Source: Symbiodinium natans (lineage: Eukaryota > Sar > Dinophyceae > Suessiales > Symbiodiniaceae). Taken from it: a stretch of 64,000 bases of DNA. Positions 42,450-52,404 of the stretch are shown one piece after another (position 1 is the stretch's first letter; each line of letters begins with the position of its first letter). The notes under the pieces were generated by a model. The model was not told the DNA's origin, ran no database searches, and was given only the letters and a program-made list of their open reading frames with translations. The translations under genes were made by a program, and so were the position numbers. The stretch spans positions 186,001 through 250,000 of the forward strand of contig CAJNDS010002735.1 of assembly GCA_905221605.1 (NCBI GenBank). The letters run 5' to 3'.

Positions 42450-45400
42450 AATGCTTGTAGATGGCAGAAGGAACACGGTCTGAAGTCTGGGTGCTTATGT
42501 TGTGGAAGTACAATTGCAACAATGCTTGTAGGATGACGACAAAAGGCCGGATGACGACAGGAAGAAGGACATGTAGAGCCTTTTTTGTTGTTTTTTTGAA
42601 GTCTGCAAGCCTAGGCTGTGGACGTACAATCGCACCAATGTTTGTAGATGGCAGAAGGAACAGGGACTGAAGTCTGGGTGCTTATGCTGTGGAAGTGCAA
42701 TCGCAACAATGCTTGTAGGATGACGACAAAAGGCCGGGTGACGACAGGAAGAAGGACATGTGGAGCCTTTGGCTTTGAAGTCTGCAATCCTATGCTGTGG
42801 CAGTACAATCGTACAGTGCTTGTAGATGGCAGAAGGAACAACGGCTGAAGTCTGGGTGCTTCTGCTTTGGAAGTACAATTGCAACAATGCTTGTAGGATG
42901 ACGACAAAAAGCCGGGTGACGACAGGAAGAAGGACATGTGGAGCCTTTGAAGTCTGCAAGCCTATGCTGTGCAAGTACAATCGCACCAATGCTTGTAGAT
43001 GGCAGAAGGAGCAAGGACTGAAGTCTGAGTGCTTATGCTGCGCAAGTGCAATTGCAACAATGCTTGTAGGATGACGACAAACGGCCGGATGACGACAGGA
43101 AGAAGGACATGTGGAGCCGTTGCTTTTTTGAAGTCTGCAAGCCTATGCTGTGGAAGTACAATCGCACCAATGCTTGTAGATGGCAGAAGGAACAAGGACT
43201 GAAGTCTGGGTGCTTATGCTGTGGAAGTGCAATTGCAACAATGCTTGTAGGATGACGACAAAAGGCCGGGTGACGACAGGAAGAAGGACATGCGGAGCCT
43301 TTTGTTTTGAAGTCTGCAAGCCTAAATTGTGGAAGTACAATCGCACCAATGCGTGTAGATGGCAGAAGGAACAACGGCTGAAGTCTGGGTGCTTCTGCTT
43401 TGGAAATACCATTGCAACAATGCTTGTAGGATGATGACAAAAAGCCGGATGATGACAGGAAGAAGGACATGTGGAGCCTTTGTTTTTGAAGTCTGGAAGC
43501 CTATGCTGTGGAAGTACAATCGCACCAATGCTTGTAGATGGCAGAGGGAACAAGGGCTGAAGTCTGGGTGCTTATGCTGCGCAAGTGCAATTGCAACAAT
43601 GCTTGTAGGATGACGACAAAAAGCCGGATGACGACAGGAAGAAGGACATGCGGAGCCTTTGTTTTAGAAGTTTGCAAGCCTATGCTGTGGAAGTACGAAT
43701 CGTGCCAATGCTTGTAGATGGCAGAAGGAACAAGGACTGAAGTTTGGGTGCTTATGCTGTGGAAGTACAATTGCAACAATGCTTGTAGGATGACGACAAA
43801 AGGCCGGGTGACGACAGGAAGAAGGACATGCGGAGCCTTTGTTTTTTGAAGTTTGCAAGCCTATGCTGTGGAAGTACGAATCGTGCCAATGCTTGTAGAT
43901 GGCAGAAGGAGCAAGGACTGAAGTGTGGGTGCTTCTGCTTTGGAAGTACAATTGCAACAATGCTTGTAGGATGATGACAAAAAGCCGGATGACGACAGGA
44001 AGAAGGACATGTGGAGCCTTTGTTTTTGAAGTCTGCAAGCCTATGCTTTGGAAGTACAATCGCACCAATGCTTGTAGATGGCAGAAGGAGCAAGGACTGA
44101 AGTCTGGGTGCTTATGCTGCGCAAGTGCAATTGCAACAATGCTTGTAGGATGACGACAAAAGGCCGGGTGACGACAGGAAGAAGGACATGTGGAGCCTTA
44201 TTTTGAAGTCTGCAAGCCTATGCTGTGGACGTACAATCGTACCAATGCGTGTAGATGGCAGAAGGAACAAGGACTGAAGTCTGAGTGCTTATGCTGTGGA
44301 AGTGCAATTGCAACAATGCTTGTAGGATGACGACAAAAAGCCGGATGACGACAGGAAGAAGGACATGTGGAGCCTTTGTTTTTTTGAAGTGTGCAAGCTT
44401 AGAATGTGGAAGTACGAATCGTACCAATGCTTGTAGATGGCAGAAGGAACAAGGACTGAAGTCTGGGTGCTTATGCTGTGGAAGTACAATTGCAACAATG
44501 CTTGTAGGATGACGACAAAAGGCCGGGTGACGACAGGAAGAAGGACATGTGGAGCCGTTGCTTTTTTGAAGTCTGCAAGCTTAAAATGTGGAAGTGCAAT
44601 CGCACCAATGCTGGTAGATAGCAGAAGGAAAATGGACTGAAGTCTGGGTGCTCATGCTGTGGAAGTACAATGGCAACAATGCTTGTAGGATGACGACAAA
44701 AAGCCGGATGACGACAGGAAGAAGGACATGTGGAGCCTTTTCTTTTGAAGTCTGCAAGCTTAAACTGTGGAAGTGCAATCGCACCAATGCTTGTAGATGG
44801 CAGCAGGAACAAGGACTGAAGTCTGGGTGCTTATGCTGTGGAAGTACAATTGCAACAATGCTTGTAGGATGACGACAAAAGGCCGGGTGACGACAGGAAG
44901 AAGGACATGCGGAGCCTTTGTTTTTTGAAGTTTGCAAGCCTATGCTGTGGAAGTACGAATCGTGCCAATGCTTGTAGATGGCAGAAGGAACAAGGACTGA
45001 AGTCTGGGTGCTTATGCTGTGGAAGTGCAATTGCAACAATGCTTGTAGGATGATGACAAAAAGCCGGATGACGACAGGAAAAAGGACTTGTGGAGCCTTT
45101 TTTTGAAGTCTGCAAGCTTAAAATGTGGAAGTGGAATCGCACTAAAGCTTGTAGATGGCAGAAGGAAAATGGACTGAAGTCTGGGTGCTTATGCTGTGGA
45201 AGTACAATGACAACAATGCTTGTAGGATGACGACAAAAAGCCGGATGACGACAGGAAGAAGGACATGTGGAGCCTTTTCTTTTGAAGTCTGCAAGCTTAA
45301 GCTGTGGAAGTGCAATCGCACCAATGCTTGTAGATGGCAGAAGGAACAAGGACTGAAGTCTGGGTGCTTATGCTGTGGAAGTACAATTGCAACAATGCTT

Positions 45401-46550
45401 GTAGGATGACGACAAAAGGCCGGGTGACGACAGGAAGAAGGACATGTGGAGCCGTTGCTTTTTTGAAGTCTGCAAGCTTAAGCTGTGGAAGTGCAATCGC
45501 ACAATGCTTGTAGATGGCAGAAGGAACAAGGACTGAAGTCTGGGTGCTTATGCTGTGGAAGTACAATGGCAACAATGCTTGTAGGATGACGACAAAAAGC
45601 CGGATGACGACAGGAAGAAGGACATGTGGAGCCTTTGTTTTTTTTTTGAAGTCTGCAAGCTTAAATGTGGAAGTGCAATCGCACCAATGCTTGTAGATGG
45701 CAGAAGGAACAAGGACTGAAGTCTGAGTGCTTATGCTGTGGAAGTACAATTGCAACAATGCTTGTAGGATGACGACAAAAAGCCGGATGACGACAGGAAG
45801 AAGGACATGTGGAGCCTTTGCATTTCTGAAGTCTGCAAGCTTAAAATGTGGAAGTGCAATCGCACTAATGCTTGTAGATGGCAGAAGGAAAATGGACTGA
45901 AGTCTGGGTGCTTATGCTGTGGAAGTACAATGGCAACAATGCTTGTAGGATGACGACAAAAAGCCGGATGACGACAGGAAGAAGGACATGTGGAGCCTTT
46001 GTTTTTTTTTTTAAGTCTGCAAGCTTGAAATGTGGAAGTGCAATCGCACCAATGCTTGTAGATGGCAGAAGGAACAAGGACTGAAGTCTGAGTGCTTATG
46101 CTGTGGAAGTACAATTGCAACAATGCTTGTAGGATGACGACAAAAAGCCGGATGACGACAGGAAGAAGGACATGTGGAGCCTTTGCATTTCTGAAGTCTG
46201 CAAGCTTAAAATGTGGAAGTGCAATCGCACTAATGCTTGTAGATGGCAGAAGGAAAATGGACTGAAGTCTGGGTGCTTATGCTGTGGAAGTACAATGGCA
46301 ACAATGCTGGTAGGATGACGACAAAAAGCCGGATGACGACAGGAAGAAGGACATGTGGAGCCTTTGCTTTTTTTGAAGTCTGCAAGCTTAAGCTGTGGAA
46401 GTGCAATCGCACCAATGCTTGTAGATGGCAGAAGGAACAAGGACTGAAGTCTGGGTGCTTATGCTGTGGAAGTGCAATTGCAACAATGCTTGTAGGATGA
46501 CGACAAAAGGCCGGGTGACGACAGGAAGAAGGACATGCAGAGTTCGGTTT
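42450..46550 (+). repeat. 180-bp tandem array, main block (~23 units) with mini-exon-like cores
   Basis: The unit period is 176-185 bp. Each unit has two related halves. Half A is TGTGGAAGTACAATCGCACC, AATGCTTGTAG, then a short ATGGCAGAAGGAACAAGGAC. Half B has the same lead-in, GCTTGTAG, then a 36-nt core GATGACGACAAAAGGCCGGA... ending AGGAAGAAG, then GACATGTGGAGCC and a T-rich stretch. The core encodes DDDKRPDDDRKK in every complete unit. The lead-in ends in AG like a splice acceptor. Minus-strand ORFs with SSSYKHCCNC repeats come from the same DNA and are taken as shadows. Whether the cores are spliced exons is inference; the tandem structure is certain. Confidence 0.85.
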
Positions 46551-46707
46551 TCAAGTCTATGATTCTATGCTGTGGCAGCACGATCGCAACAATGCTTGCT
46601 AACAAGCTTGGGTCTCGCTGTCCCGCTCAGTCTGTTTCTTCAAAGTTGTGAGTGTCTTAAAGTCTGTGATTCTGTTTGGTGCAAGCTCTGCACAACCATG
46701 CCTTCAG

Positions 46708-46746
46708 GACAATGGTTACAACTGGCCGGATGACGGCACGAAGAAG
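46708..46746 (+). CDS. Candidate mini-exon (39 nt)
   Basis: Acceptor CCTTCAG then 39 nt encoding DNGYNWPDDGTKK, followed by GACATTG. It is diverged from the 180-bp array cores but keeps the Asp-Gly ... PDD ... KK pattern and the AG|GAC and AAG|GAC borders. Confidence 0.45.
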
Positions 46747-46829
46747 GACATTGTTGATTTTCAGGCTTGTTGTGCTTCTCTTGGAATGTGTTCTGTCTGG
46801 GTGCACTCTGCTCACAGCACTGCTTGTAG

Positions 46830-46868
46830 GACGACGATGGCAAAGCGCCGGACGACGGCACAAAGAAG
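46830..46868 (+). CDS. Candidate mini-exon (39 nt)
   Basis: GCTTGTAG then DDDGKAPDDGTKK, then GACATGCAGAG. Same family, same phase. Confidence 0.45.
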
Positions 46869-47021
46869 GACATGCAGAGTCTTTCGTTGTCGGTTGTTGA
46901 TTCGTAGAATCATTGTTTTTTGCTGCCTGTGGTTTTGTGCAGGACAAGCAAAGTCTTGAGATGTTGGTTATTGATGTCTGGACTTTGTGTCTCTTTTTGC
47001 TTGTCACAACAATACCTTCAG

Positions 47022-47060
47022 GACAACGGCTACAACTGGCCGGATGACGGCACGAAGAAG
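47022..47060 (+). CDS. Candidate mini-exon (39 nt)
   Basis: ACCTTCAG then DNGYNWPDDGTKK, then GACGTTCAGAG. The peptide is identical to that at 46708-46746 although nucleotides differ at several positions. A related copy at 47169-47207 has lost the AG (CCTTCG) and looks degenerate. Confidence 0.45.
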
Positions 47061-47298
47061 GACGTTCAGAGCTTTCTAGCAGCCTTCGGTTGATTTTGAA
47101 GTTTGTTGTGTTTCTCTTAACGTTTCTGTTTCCGCCTGATGCGCATTGTTCACAATCAATGCCTTCGGACGACGGTTGCAACTGGGCGGATGACGGTAAT
47201 TGCGAAGAAAGACATGCAGCAGAATCGCTGGTTTGCTGTGCTGCGGTTGCAGTCCGAAATCTTGTCTGGTGTGCATTGTTCACAACACTTTTTTTCAG

Positions 47299-47337
47299 GA
47301 CAATGGATACAACAGGCCGGACGACGGCACGAAGAAG
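47299..47337 (+). CDS. Candidate mini-exon (39 nt)
   Basis: TTTTTTTCAG, a good pyrimidine-tract acceptor, then DNGYNRPDDGTKK, then GACACGTAGAG. Confidence 0.5.
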
Positions 47338-47445
47338 GACACGTAGAGTCTCTAGTTGTTAGTGTTCGATGTGTTTTTGATTTGTGCAAATTCTACTGAA
47401 AGTTCTGGGTGTGTTGGGTGCAGTTGGTGCTGCACATTTAATCAG

Positions 47446-47484
47446 GACGACACTCACAAAAGGACAAAGGACAGCGACAAGAAA
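47446..47484 (+). CDS. Candidate mini-exon (39 nt)
   Basis: AATCAG then DDTHKRTKDSDKK, then GTCATGTAGAG. The right border is GT here instead of GA. Confidence 0.42.
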
Positions 47485-47738
47485 GTCATGTAGAGTCTTT
47501 TTCGGAAGTCTGCGATCCTATGCGGCGGAAGTCCGCTCGCAACAATGCCTGTAGTACGAATGATGGTAGTAGGCGGATCAGTGTCAGGCTGTGTCAGGGC
47601 GTTCCTGTCTAGGAAGTTTTGGGGGCGGCTTGTGTGCAGCCACCTCCGAATCTTGCCCCCTTCAGGGATGCTGCATCCTAGAACCACACCCCGCCTCCCT
47701 GTCGTCCAAGCCTGACGTGCACAAGCTTATCAAATCAG

Positions 47739-47777
47739 GACGACATCTACAAAAGGACAAAGGACGACAACAAGAAG
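47739..47777 (+). CDS. Candidate mini-exon (39 nt)
   Basis: AAATCAG then DDIYKRTKDDNKK, then GACGTGTAGAG. Confidence 0.45.
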
Positions 47778-47935
47778 GACGTGTAGAGTGTCATTGCCGC
47801 CTTCGAGATTTCTGGCAAGTCGCTATGTTTAGCTTTCCGGCTGTTGCGGCTTCCTATGTCATATGTGCACCAGACTTTGCCACAACCTGTAGACTGTGTC
47901 GGGTGGTGTTCCTTGTTCATCTCCGTGTTTATGAG

Positions 47936-47962
47936 GACGACGATGGATCGCGCAGACGCAAG
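47936..47962 (+). CDS. Candidate mini-exon (27 nt)
   Basis: TTTATGAG then DDDGSRRRK, then GACCGGG. First of the shorter Arg-type cores. Confidence 0.45.
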
Positions 47963-48050
47963 GACCGGGCCTCGGGCACAGTCGCCACTTCACTCCATTT
48001 GCGAGTTTGCGCCGAAACATGTGGTAGTAACGTGGTAGTTTGTCGGTGAG

Positions 48051-48083
48051 GACGATGTTGATGACTCTGGACGTCGACGCAAG
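48051..48083 (+). CDS. Candidate mini-exon (33 nt)
   Basis: GTCGGTGAG then DDVDDSGRRRK, then GACAAGGGG. Confidence 0.42.
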
Positions 48084-49481
48084 GACAAGGGGTGGAAACA
48101 TGCAGGAAGAATGGAGGCCACTTCACTCATGCAGGATTGCCTGTTGAGTGGTTCCCAATGCGGGATGACGATGCTTTTGGTGCTTTCAGCCTCGGACGCG
48201 GACTCTCATCTGCCATCTGCCAGCATCAGTCGTGTGCCATCCACACATACCCAACAGTCCTTGAAACTTGCGAAGTCCCTTTTGGCCCTGGACTCAAGTG
48301 GACCTGATCGTAAATGCCATTAAGGGCCTCTTGCCTGCTCGCCACCGCGAACCATCTCCGGGCCCGATGCCAATGCCTTGATCCACTGGACCCCTCCAAA
48401 CTTCTCAGAGGTGGCAGACGCCTTTTGGGAAGGCTTGTGCGTTCGCTGGGCGGCATCGTGTCAGTTGGCCGCAACGCGGCAAACTCAATGCCGCTTTCGC
48501 TTAAGGCCGCGAGCGGCGCCAAGTCCTTGACAGCTCGTCGCAGCTCGACGCTTAAGTTAGCAGTTCCTACCACCGCGCCATTTTTCACGTCATCTCAAAA
48601 GGAGTCAGGCTGCTTATGCACTGGATAAGCTACACAGACATTCACATGCGTGTCTGCATGCTATTCTTCTCAACCGCTGTAGCATGCGGAAAGCGTAAGC
48701 ATCATACAAAGATCACCAAGTCGGCGCCTTCAGCAGCTTCTGGTGGCACCTCACCGCAATGCGTTGCTTGTTCTCAGTCCCTGCCCGTACCGTGGGTACT
48801 GTTGAAACTGTTGTAGCTGGTGTTTTTGTGCCATGCTTGCCATGCAATCCGGCCAATATCCTTTATCAGAACCATTCTTGCCACGGCAGCCGGCGCACCA
48901 ATGAGTCACAAAAAGAGCCTGATTCGGCTCAGCATTACACCACACTTTCACAGCACTTGCGCCTCCTTCTTGCGCTGCGCAATGACATAGCGAAAAGGCA
49001 CCCTGCCCAGCATCGGGTGCCCTTTAAAACTGTGGCTCGTTCCGCGCCCGCTCGAGTTCGGGCACTGTGAGCCTCGCAGCGCACCTGGGTCCTCCTGTCA
49101 GACGCTTTGGCTTCAGCAAGTTTTCACAGCCAGATCACGACCGCTGCGCTTTCCACGCCTCTGCGGAAAGCGGCATGCGCTCGCCATGCAGCAGCGCAGA
49201 GCCCTCGGAGACTTGGTGGCAGATGGGGCGCACATGCCGGGTACACCTGGCTGCAACATCAAAACCATCTAGGCCGACAATCGCGCGTTCTTTTCATTTT
49301 GTAGCATGCTTAGCGCTGCATTTTCAATTGTTTCCATGATCTTCCATTGCAATGACACCTATCTGTAGGACTTGTCATTCCTTACAGATATTGCTGTTGT
49401 GTTCGCTTTTCAGACTCTGCCACACTTGTGTGTAGACTGGGCATTGCTAGTCCTTCATGCCCCCTCATGCCTGCTGAAAAG
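48084..49481. other. Non-repetitive stretch within the mini-exon region
   Basis: No mini-exon core seen. A minus-strand ORF (48226-48588) with LRRAVKDLAPLAALSESGIE and a plus-strand overlapping ORF are present, without a recognised family. Possibly a decayed insertion. Confidence 0.3.
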
Positions 49482-49508
49482 GACGATGATGGCTCGCGCC
49501 GACGCAAG
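49482..49508 (+). CDS. Candidate mini-exon (27 nt)
   Basis: CCCCCTCATGCCTGCTGAAAAG then DDDGSRRRK, then GACTCC. The pyrimidine-rich lead-in matches that of the 336-bp array. Confidence 0.45.
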
Positions 49509-49593
49509 GACTCCAGCTCGTACAAAGTTGTTACATGATTGCTTTCGCAGTGTCTGGGAATCACCTGGTTGTTACTGATTGTCTGTTTGTGAG

Positions 49594-49629
49594 GACGACG
49601 GAGATGACGGTAGTCGTCGTCGGCGCAAG
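49594..49629 (+). CDS. Candidate mini-exon (36 nt)
   Basis: GTTTGTGAG then DDGDDGSRRRRK, then GACTGGGG. Confidence 0.45.
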
Positions 49630-49776
49630 GACTGGGGTTGAACAAATACATCGCGATGAGTGGAGGCCCAATGCAAGACAGTACTGCAATGTTGAACCTG
49701 CATCCTTTCAGCTGTCGCGCGCCACGTGCTCAGTCCAATTTTATCGCTAACGCGGCTAAGAAGTGCCCCTTTCTCG

Positions 49777-49862
49777 TGGGGGGGGGGGGCCGGGGGAGGC
49801 TGGTGGGGCATGGGGGGAGGGCGTGGGGGGGGGCGGGGGGTCGTGGTGGGGGGGCGCAGCCG
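49777..49862 (+). repeat. G-run tract, quadruplex-prone
   Basis: Runs of up to 11 G separated by one or two other bases. No coding value. A degenerate array-type unit (TGGTCGGATGACGGCACAAT, then GAAGGACATGTAGAG) lies further on at about 50238. Confidence 0.85.
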
Positions 49863-50398
49863 GGATTCTCGCATCCACCCCCTGTACCTGGGAGACTCGA
49901 TACAGGTCGACTACGGGGGGTATCCATTCGGGCCATAAAAAACTCGGCCCGCGGCCCCACCCACACTGCGCTGTCTGCTTCCTGCCGGTTCGGGATCGGC
50001 ATTGATGTTTGAGGGCTTCTGTGCTTCGGTTTGAGAATGAAGGGGATTGCTTAGGGTTGTTCAGACTTCTAGGGTTGAGGGGTTGCTTGGGGCTCCTGGG
50101 CAGTACAAAAACAGAGAGCTGTGATAATGCAGAGGACGGTTCACATTTTCTTTTGTCAGACAGAGGAATGGAGGATTCCCTATTAAAGATGTAATGGTTT
50201 CCTACCAACAATGCTTCTGAGACGCCAATGATAAACAAATGGTCGGATGACGGCACAATGAAGGACATGTAGAGTCTCGTATGTTTAGTCTGCGAGCCTA
50301 CTCTGTGGACCTCAGTGCTAGTGTACATTTTTCGCAACAATGCTGAAACTCATCACTGCGTCGCATTTTCTGGGAGTCGCCTGTTGTCCATTTGTGAG

Positions 50399-50431
50399 GA
50401 CGACGGAGATGACGGTAGTCGTCGACGAAAG
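50399..50431 (+). CDS. Candidate mini-exon (33 nt)
   Basis: CATTTGTGAG then DDGDDGSRRRK, then GACTGGGGCTGGG. It directly precedes the first full 336-bp unit. Confidence 0.48.
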
Positions 50432-50471
50432 GACTGGGGCTGGGAACATGCCAGACATGCTGGGGAACGTC

Positions 50472-52165
50472 TGATGCTGCATCAGTGGACGTTCAGTACA
50501 AGGTGGCTTCGGTACAGGTATCTCGCACCCGCATTCCCTCCGTTGTTGTTCGCTTGTCAAGCTCAGCCACAGCGGCGTGCCGGCTGCAATGAGCGTTCGT
50601 CCTTCATGTCTCCTCATGCCTGTTAAGAAGGACGATGATGGATCGCGCCGACGCAAGGACTGGAGCTCGTGCAAATTTGTTACATGACTGCCTTCACATT
50701 GTCTGGGAATCACCTGGTCTGTTCATAAGGATGACGGAGATGACGGTAGTCGTCGACGAAAGGACTGGGGCTGGGAACATGCCAGACATGCTGGGGAATG
50801 TCTGATGTGCATCAGTGGACGTTCAGTACAAGGTGGCTTCGGTACAGGTATCTCGCACCCGCATTCCCTCCGTTGTTGTTCGCTTGTCAAGCTCAGCCAC
50901 AGCGGCGTGCCGGCTGCAATGAGCGTTCGTCCTTCATGTCTCCTCATGCCTGTTGAGAAGGACGATGATGGATCGCGCCGACGCAAGGACTGGAGCTCGT
51001 GCAAATTTGTTACATGACTTCCTTCGCATTGTCTGGGAATCACCTGGCGCTGGTCTGTTCATGAGGATGACGGAGATGACGGTAGTCGTCGACGAAAGGA
51101 CTGGGGCTGGGAACATGCCAGACATGCTGGGGAATGTCTGATGTGCATCAGTGGACGTTCAGTACAAGGTGGCTTCGGTACAGGTATCTCGCACCCGCAT
51201 TCCCTCCGTTGTTGTTCGCTTGTCAAGCTCAGCCACAGCGGCGTGCCGGCTGCAATGAGCGTTCGTCCTTCATGTCTCCTCATGCCTGTTGAGAAGGACG
51301 ATGATGGATCGCGCCGACGCAAGGACTGGAGCTCGTGCAAATTTGTTACATGACTTCCTTCGCATTGTCTGGGAATCACCTGGCGCTGGTCTGTTCATGA
51401 GGATGACGGAGATGACGGTAGTCGTCGACGAAAGGACTGGGGCTGGGAACATGCCAGACATGCTGAGGAATGTCTGATGTGCATCAGTGGACGTTCAGTA
51501 CAAGGTGGCTTCGGTACAGGTATCTCGCACCCGCATTCCCTCCGTTGTTGTTGGCTTGTCAAGCTCAGCTCGGCCACAGCGGCGTGCCGGCTGCAATGGG
51601 TGTCCGTCCTTCATGCCCTTTCATGTTTGTTGAGAAGGACGATGATGGATCGCGCCGACGCAAGGACTGGAGCTCGTGCAAATTTGTTACATGACTTCCT
51701 TCGCATTGTCTGGGAATCACCTGGCACTGGTCTGTTCATGAGGATGATGGAGATGATGGTAGTCGTCGACGAAAGGACTGGGGCTGGGAACATGCCAGAC
51801 ATGCTGGGGAATGTCTGATGCTACATCAGTGGACGTTCAGTACAAGGTGGCTTCGGTACAGGTATCTCGCACCCGCATTCCCTCCGTTGTTGTTCGCTTG
51901 TCAAACTCGGCCACAGCGGCGTGCCGGCTGCAATGGGTGTTCGTCCTTCATGCCCCCTCATGCCTGTTGAGAAGGACGATGATGGATCGCGCCGACGCAA
52001 GGACTGGAGCTCGTGCATATTTGTTGCATGTCTGCCTTCGCATTGTCTGGAAATCACCTGGTCTGTTCATGAGGATGACGGAGATGACGGTAGCCGTCGA
52101 CGAAAGGACTGGGGCTGCGAACATGCCAGACATGCTGGGGAACGGCTGATGCTGCATCAGTGGAC
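50472..52165 (+). repeat. 336-bp tandem array, five units, two mini-exon-like cores each
   Basis: Units start near 50472, 50808, 51144, 51480 and 51822; the second and third are almost identical. Each holds a lead-in CTCCTCATGCCTGTTGAGAAG followed by a 27-nt core (DDDGSRRRK), and 110 bp later TCTGTTCATGAG followed by a 33-nt core (DDGDDGSRRRK). Both cores end AAG|GACTGG. The last unit is truncated at about 52165. Amplification of this block must be recent. Cores are predicted exons; the repeat itself is certain. Confidence 0.85.
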
Positions 52166-52374
52166 GTTCAGTAAGGAAGGGTCGGTTTAGATATTTGAAG
52201 CATACTATCTTGTCTATCTGTTGCCTACATTCCCTCAGCTTTGTGGGATCAGGGACACGAGGACTGGCTCGTGGATATTTTAAGTGCCTGTATCCCTGTT
52301 TTCCAGGGGTCGCGGAGGGAAGATCTTTCGTCGGTCGAGAAACCCATGTCTTTGCGTCATTGATGAGTGTGGAG

Positions 52375-52404
52375 GACGATGATTCGTCACGACGCCGGCG
52401 CAAG
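52375..52404 (+). CDS. Candidate mini-exon (30 nt), last of the series
   Basis: GAGTGTGGAG then DDDSSRRRRK, then GACATGGGAG. No further core of this family was seen to the right. Confidence 0.45.

Noticed and set aside
41847-42483. ORFs with repeated ALATRTHWSRR-type peptides
   Set aside because: Translation of the 58-bp satellite in the inserted element; the unit length is not a multiple of three and frames drift.
40786-46440. Minus-strand ORFs with repeated SFFLSSSGLLSSSYKHCC-type peptides
   Set aside because: They arise from the same 180-bp repeats, are broken irregularly and lack splice-type borders. The plus-strand cores keep phase and charge plan better.
49726-50340. Gly-rich and Pro-rich ORFs
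   Set aside because: Products of the G-run tract.
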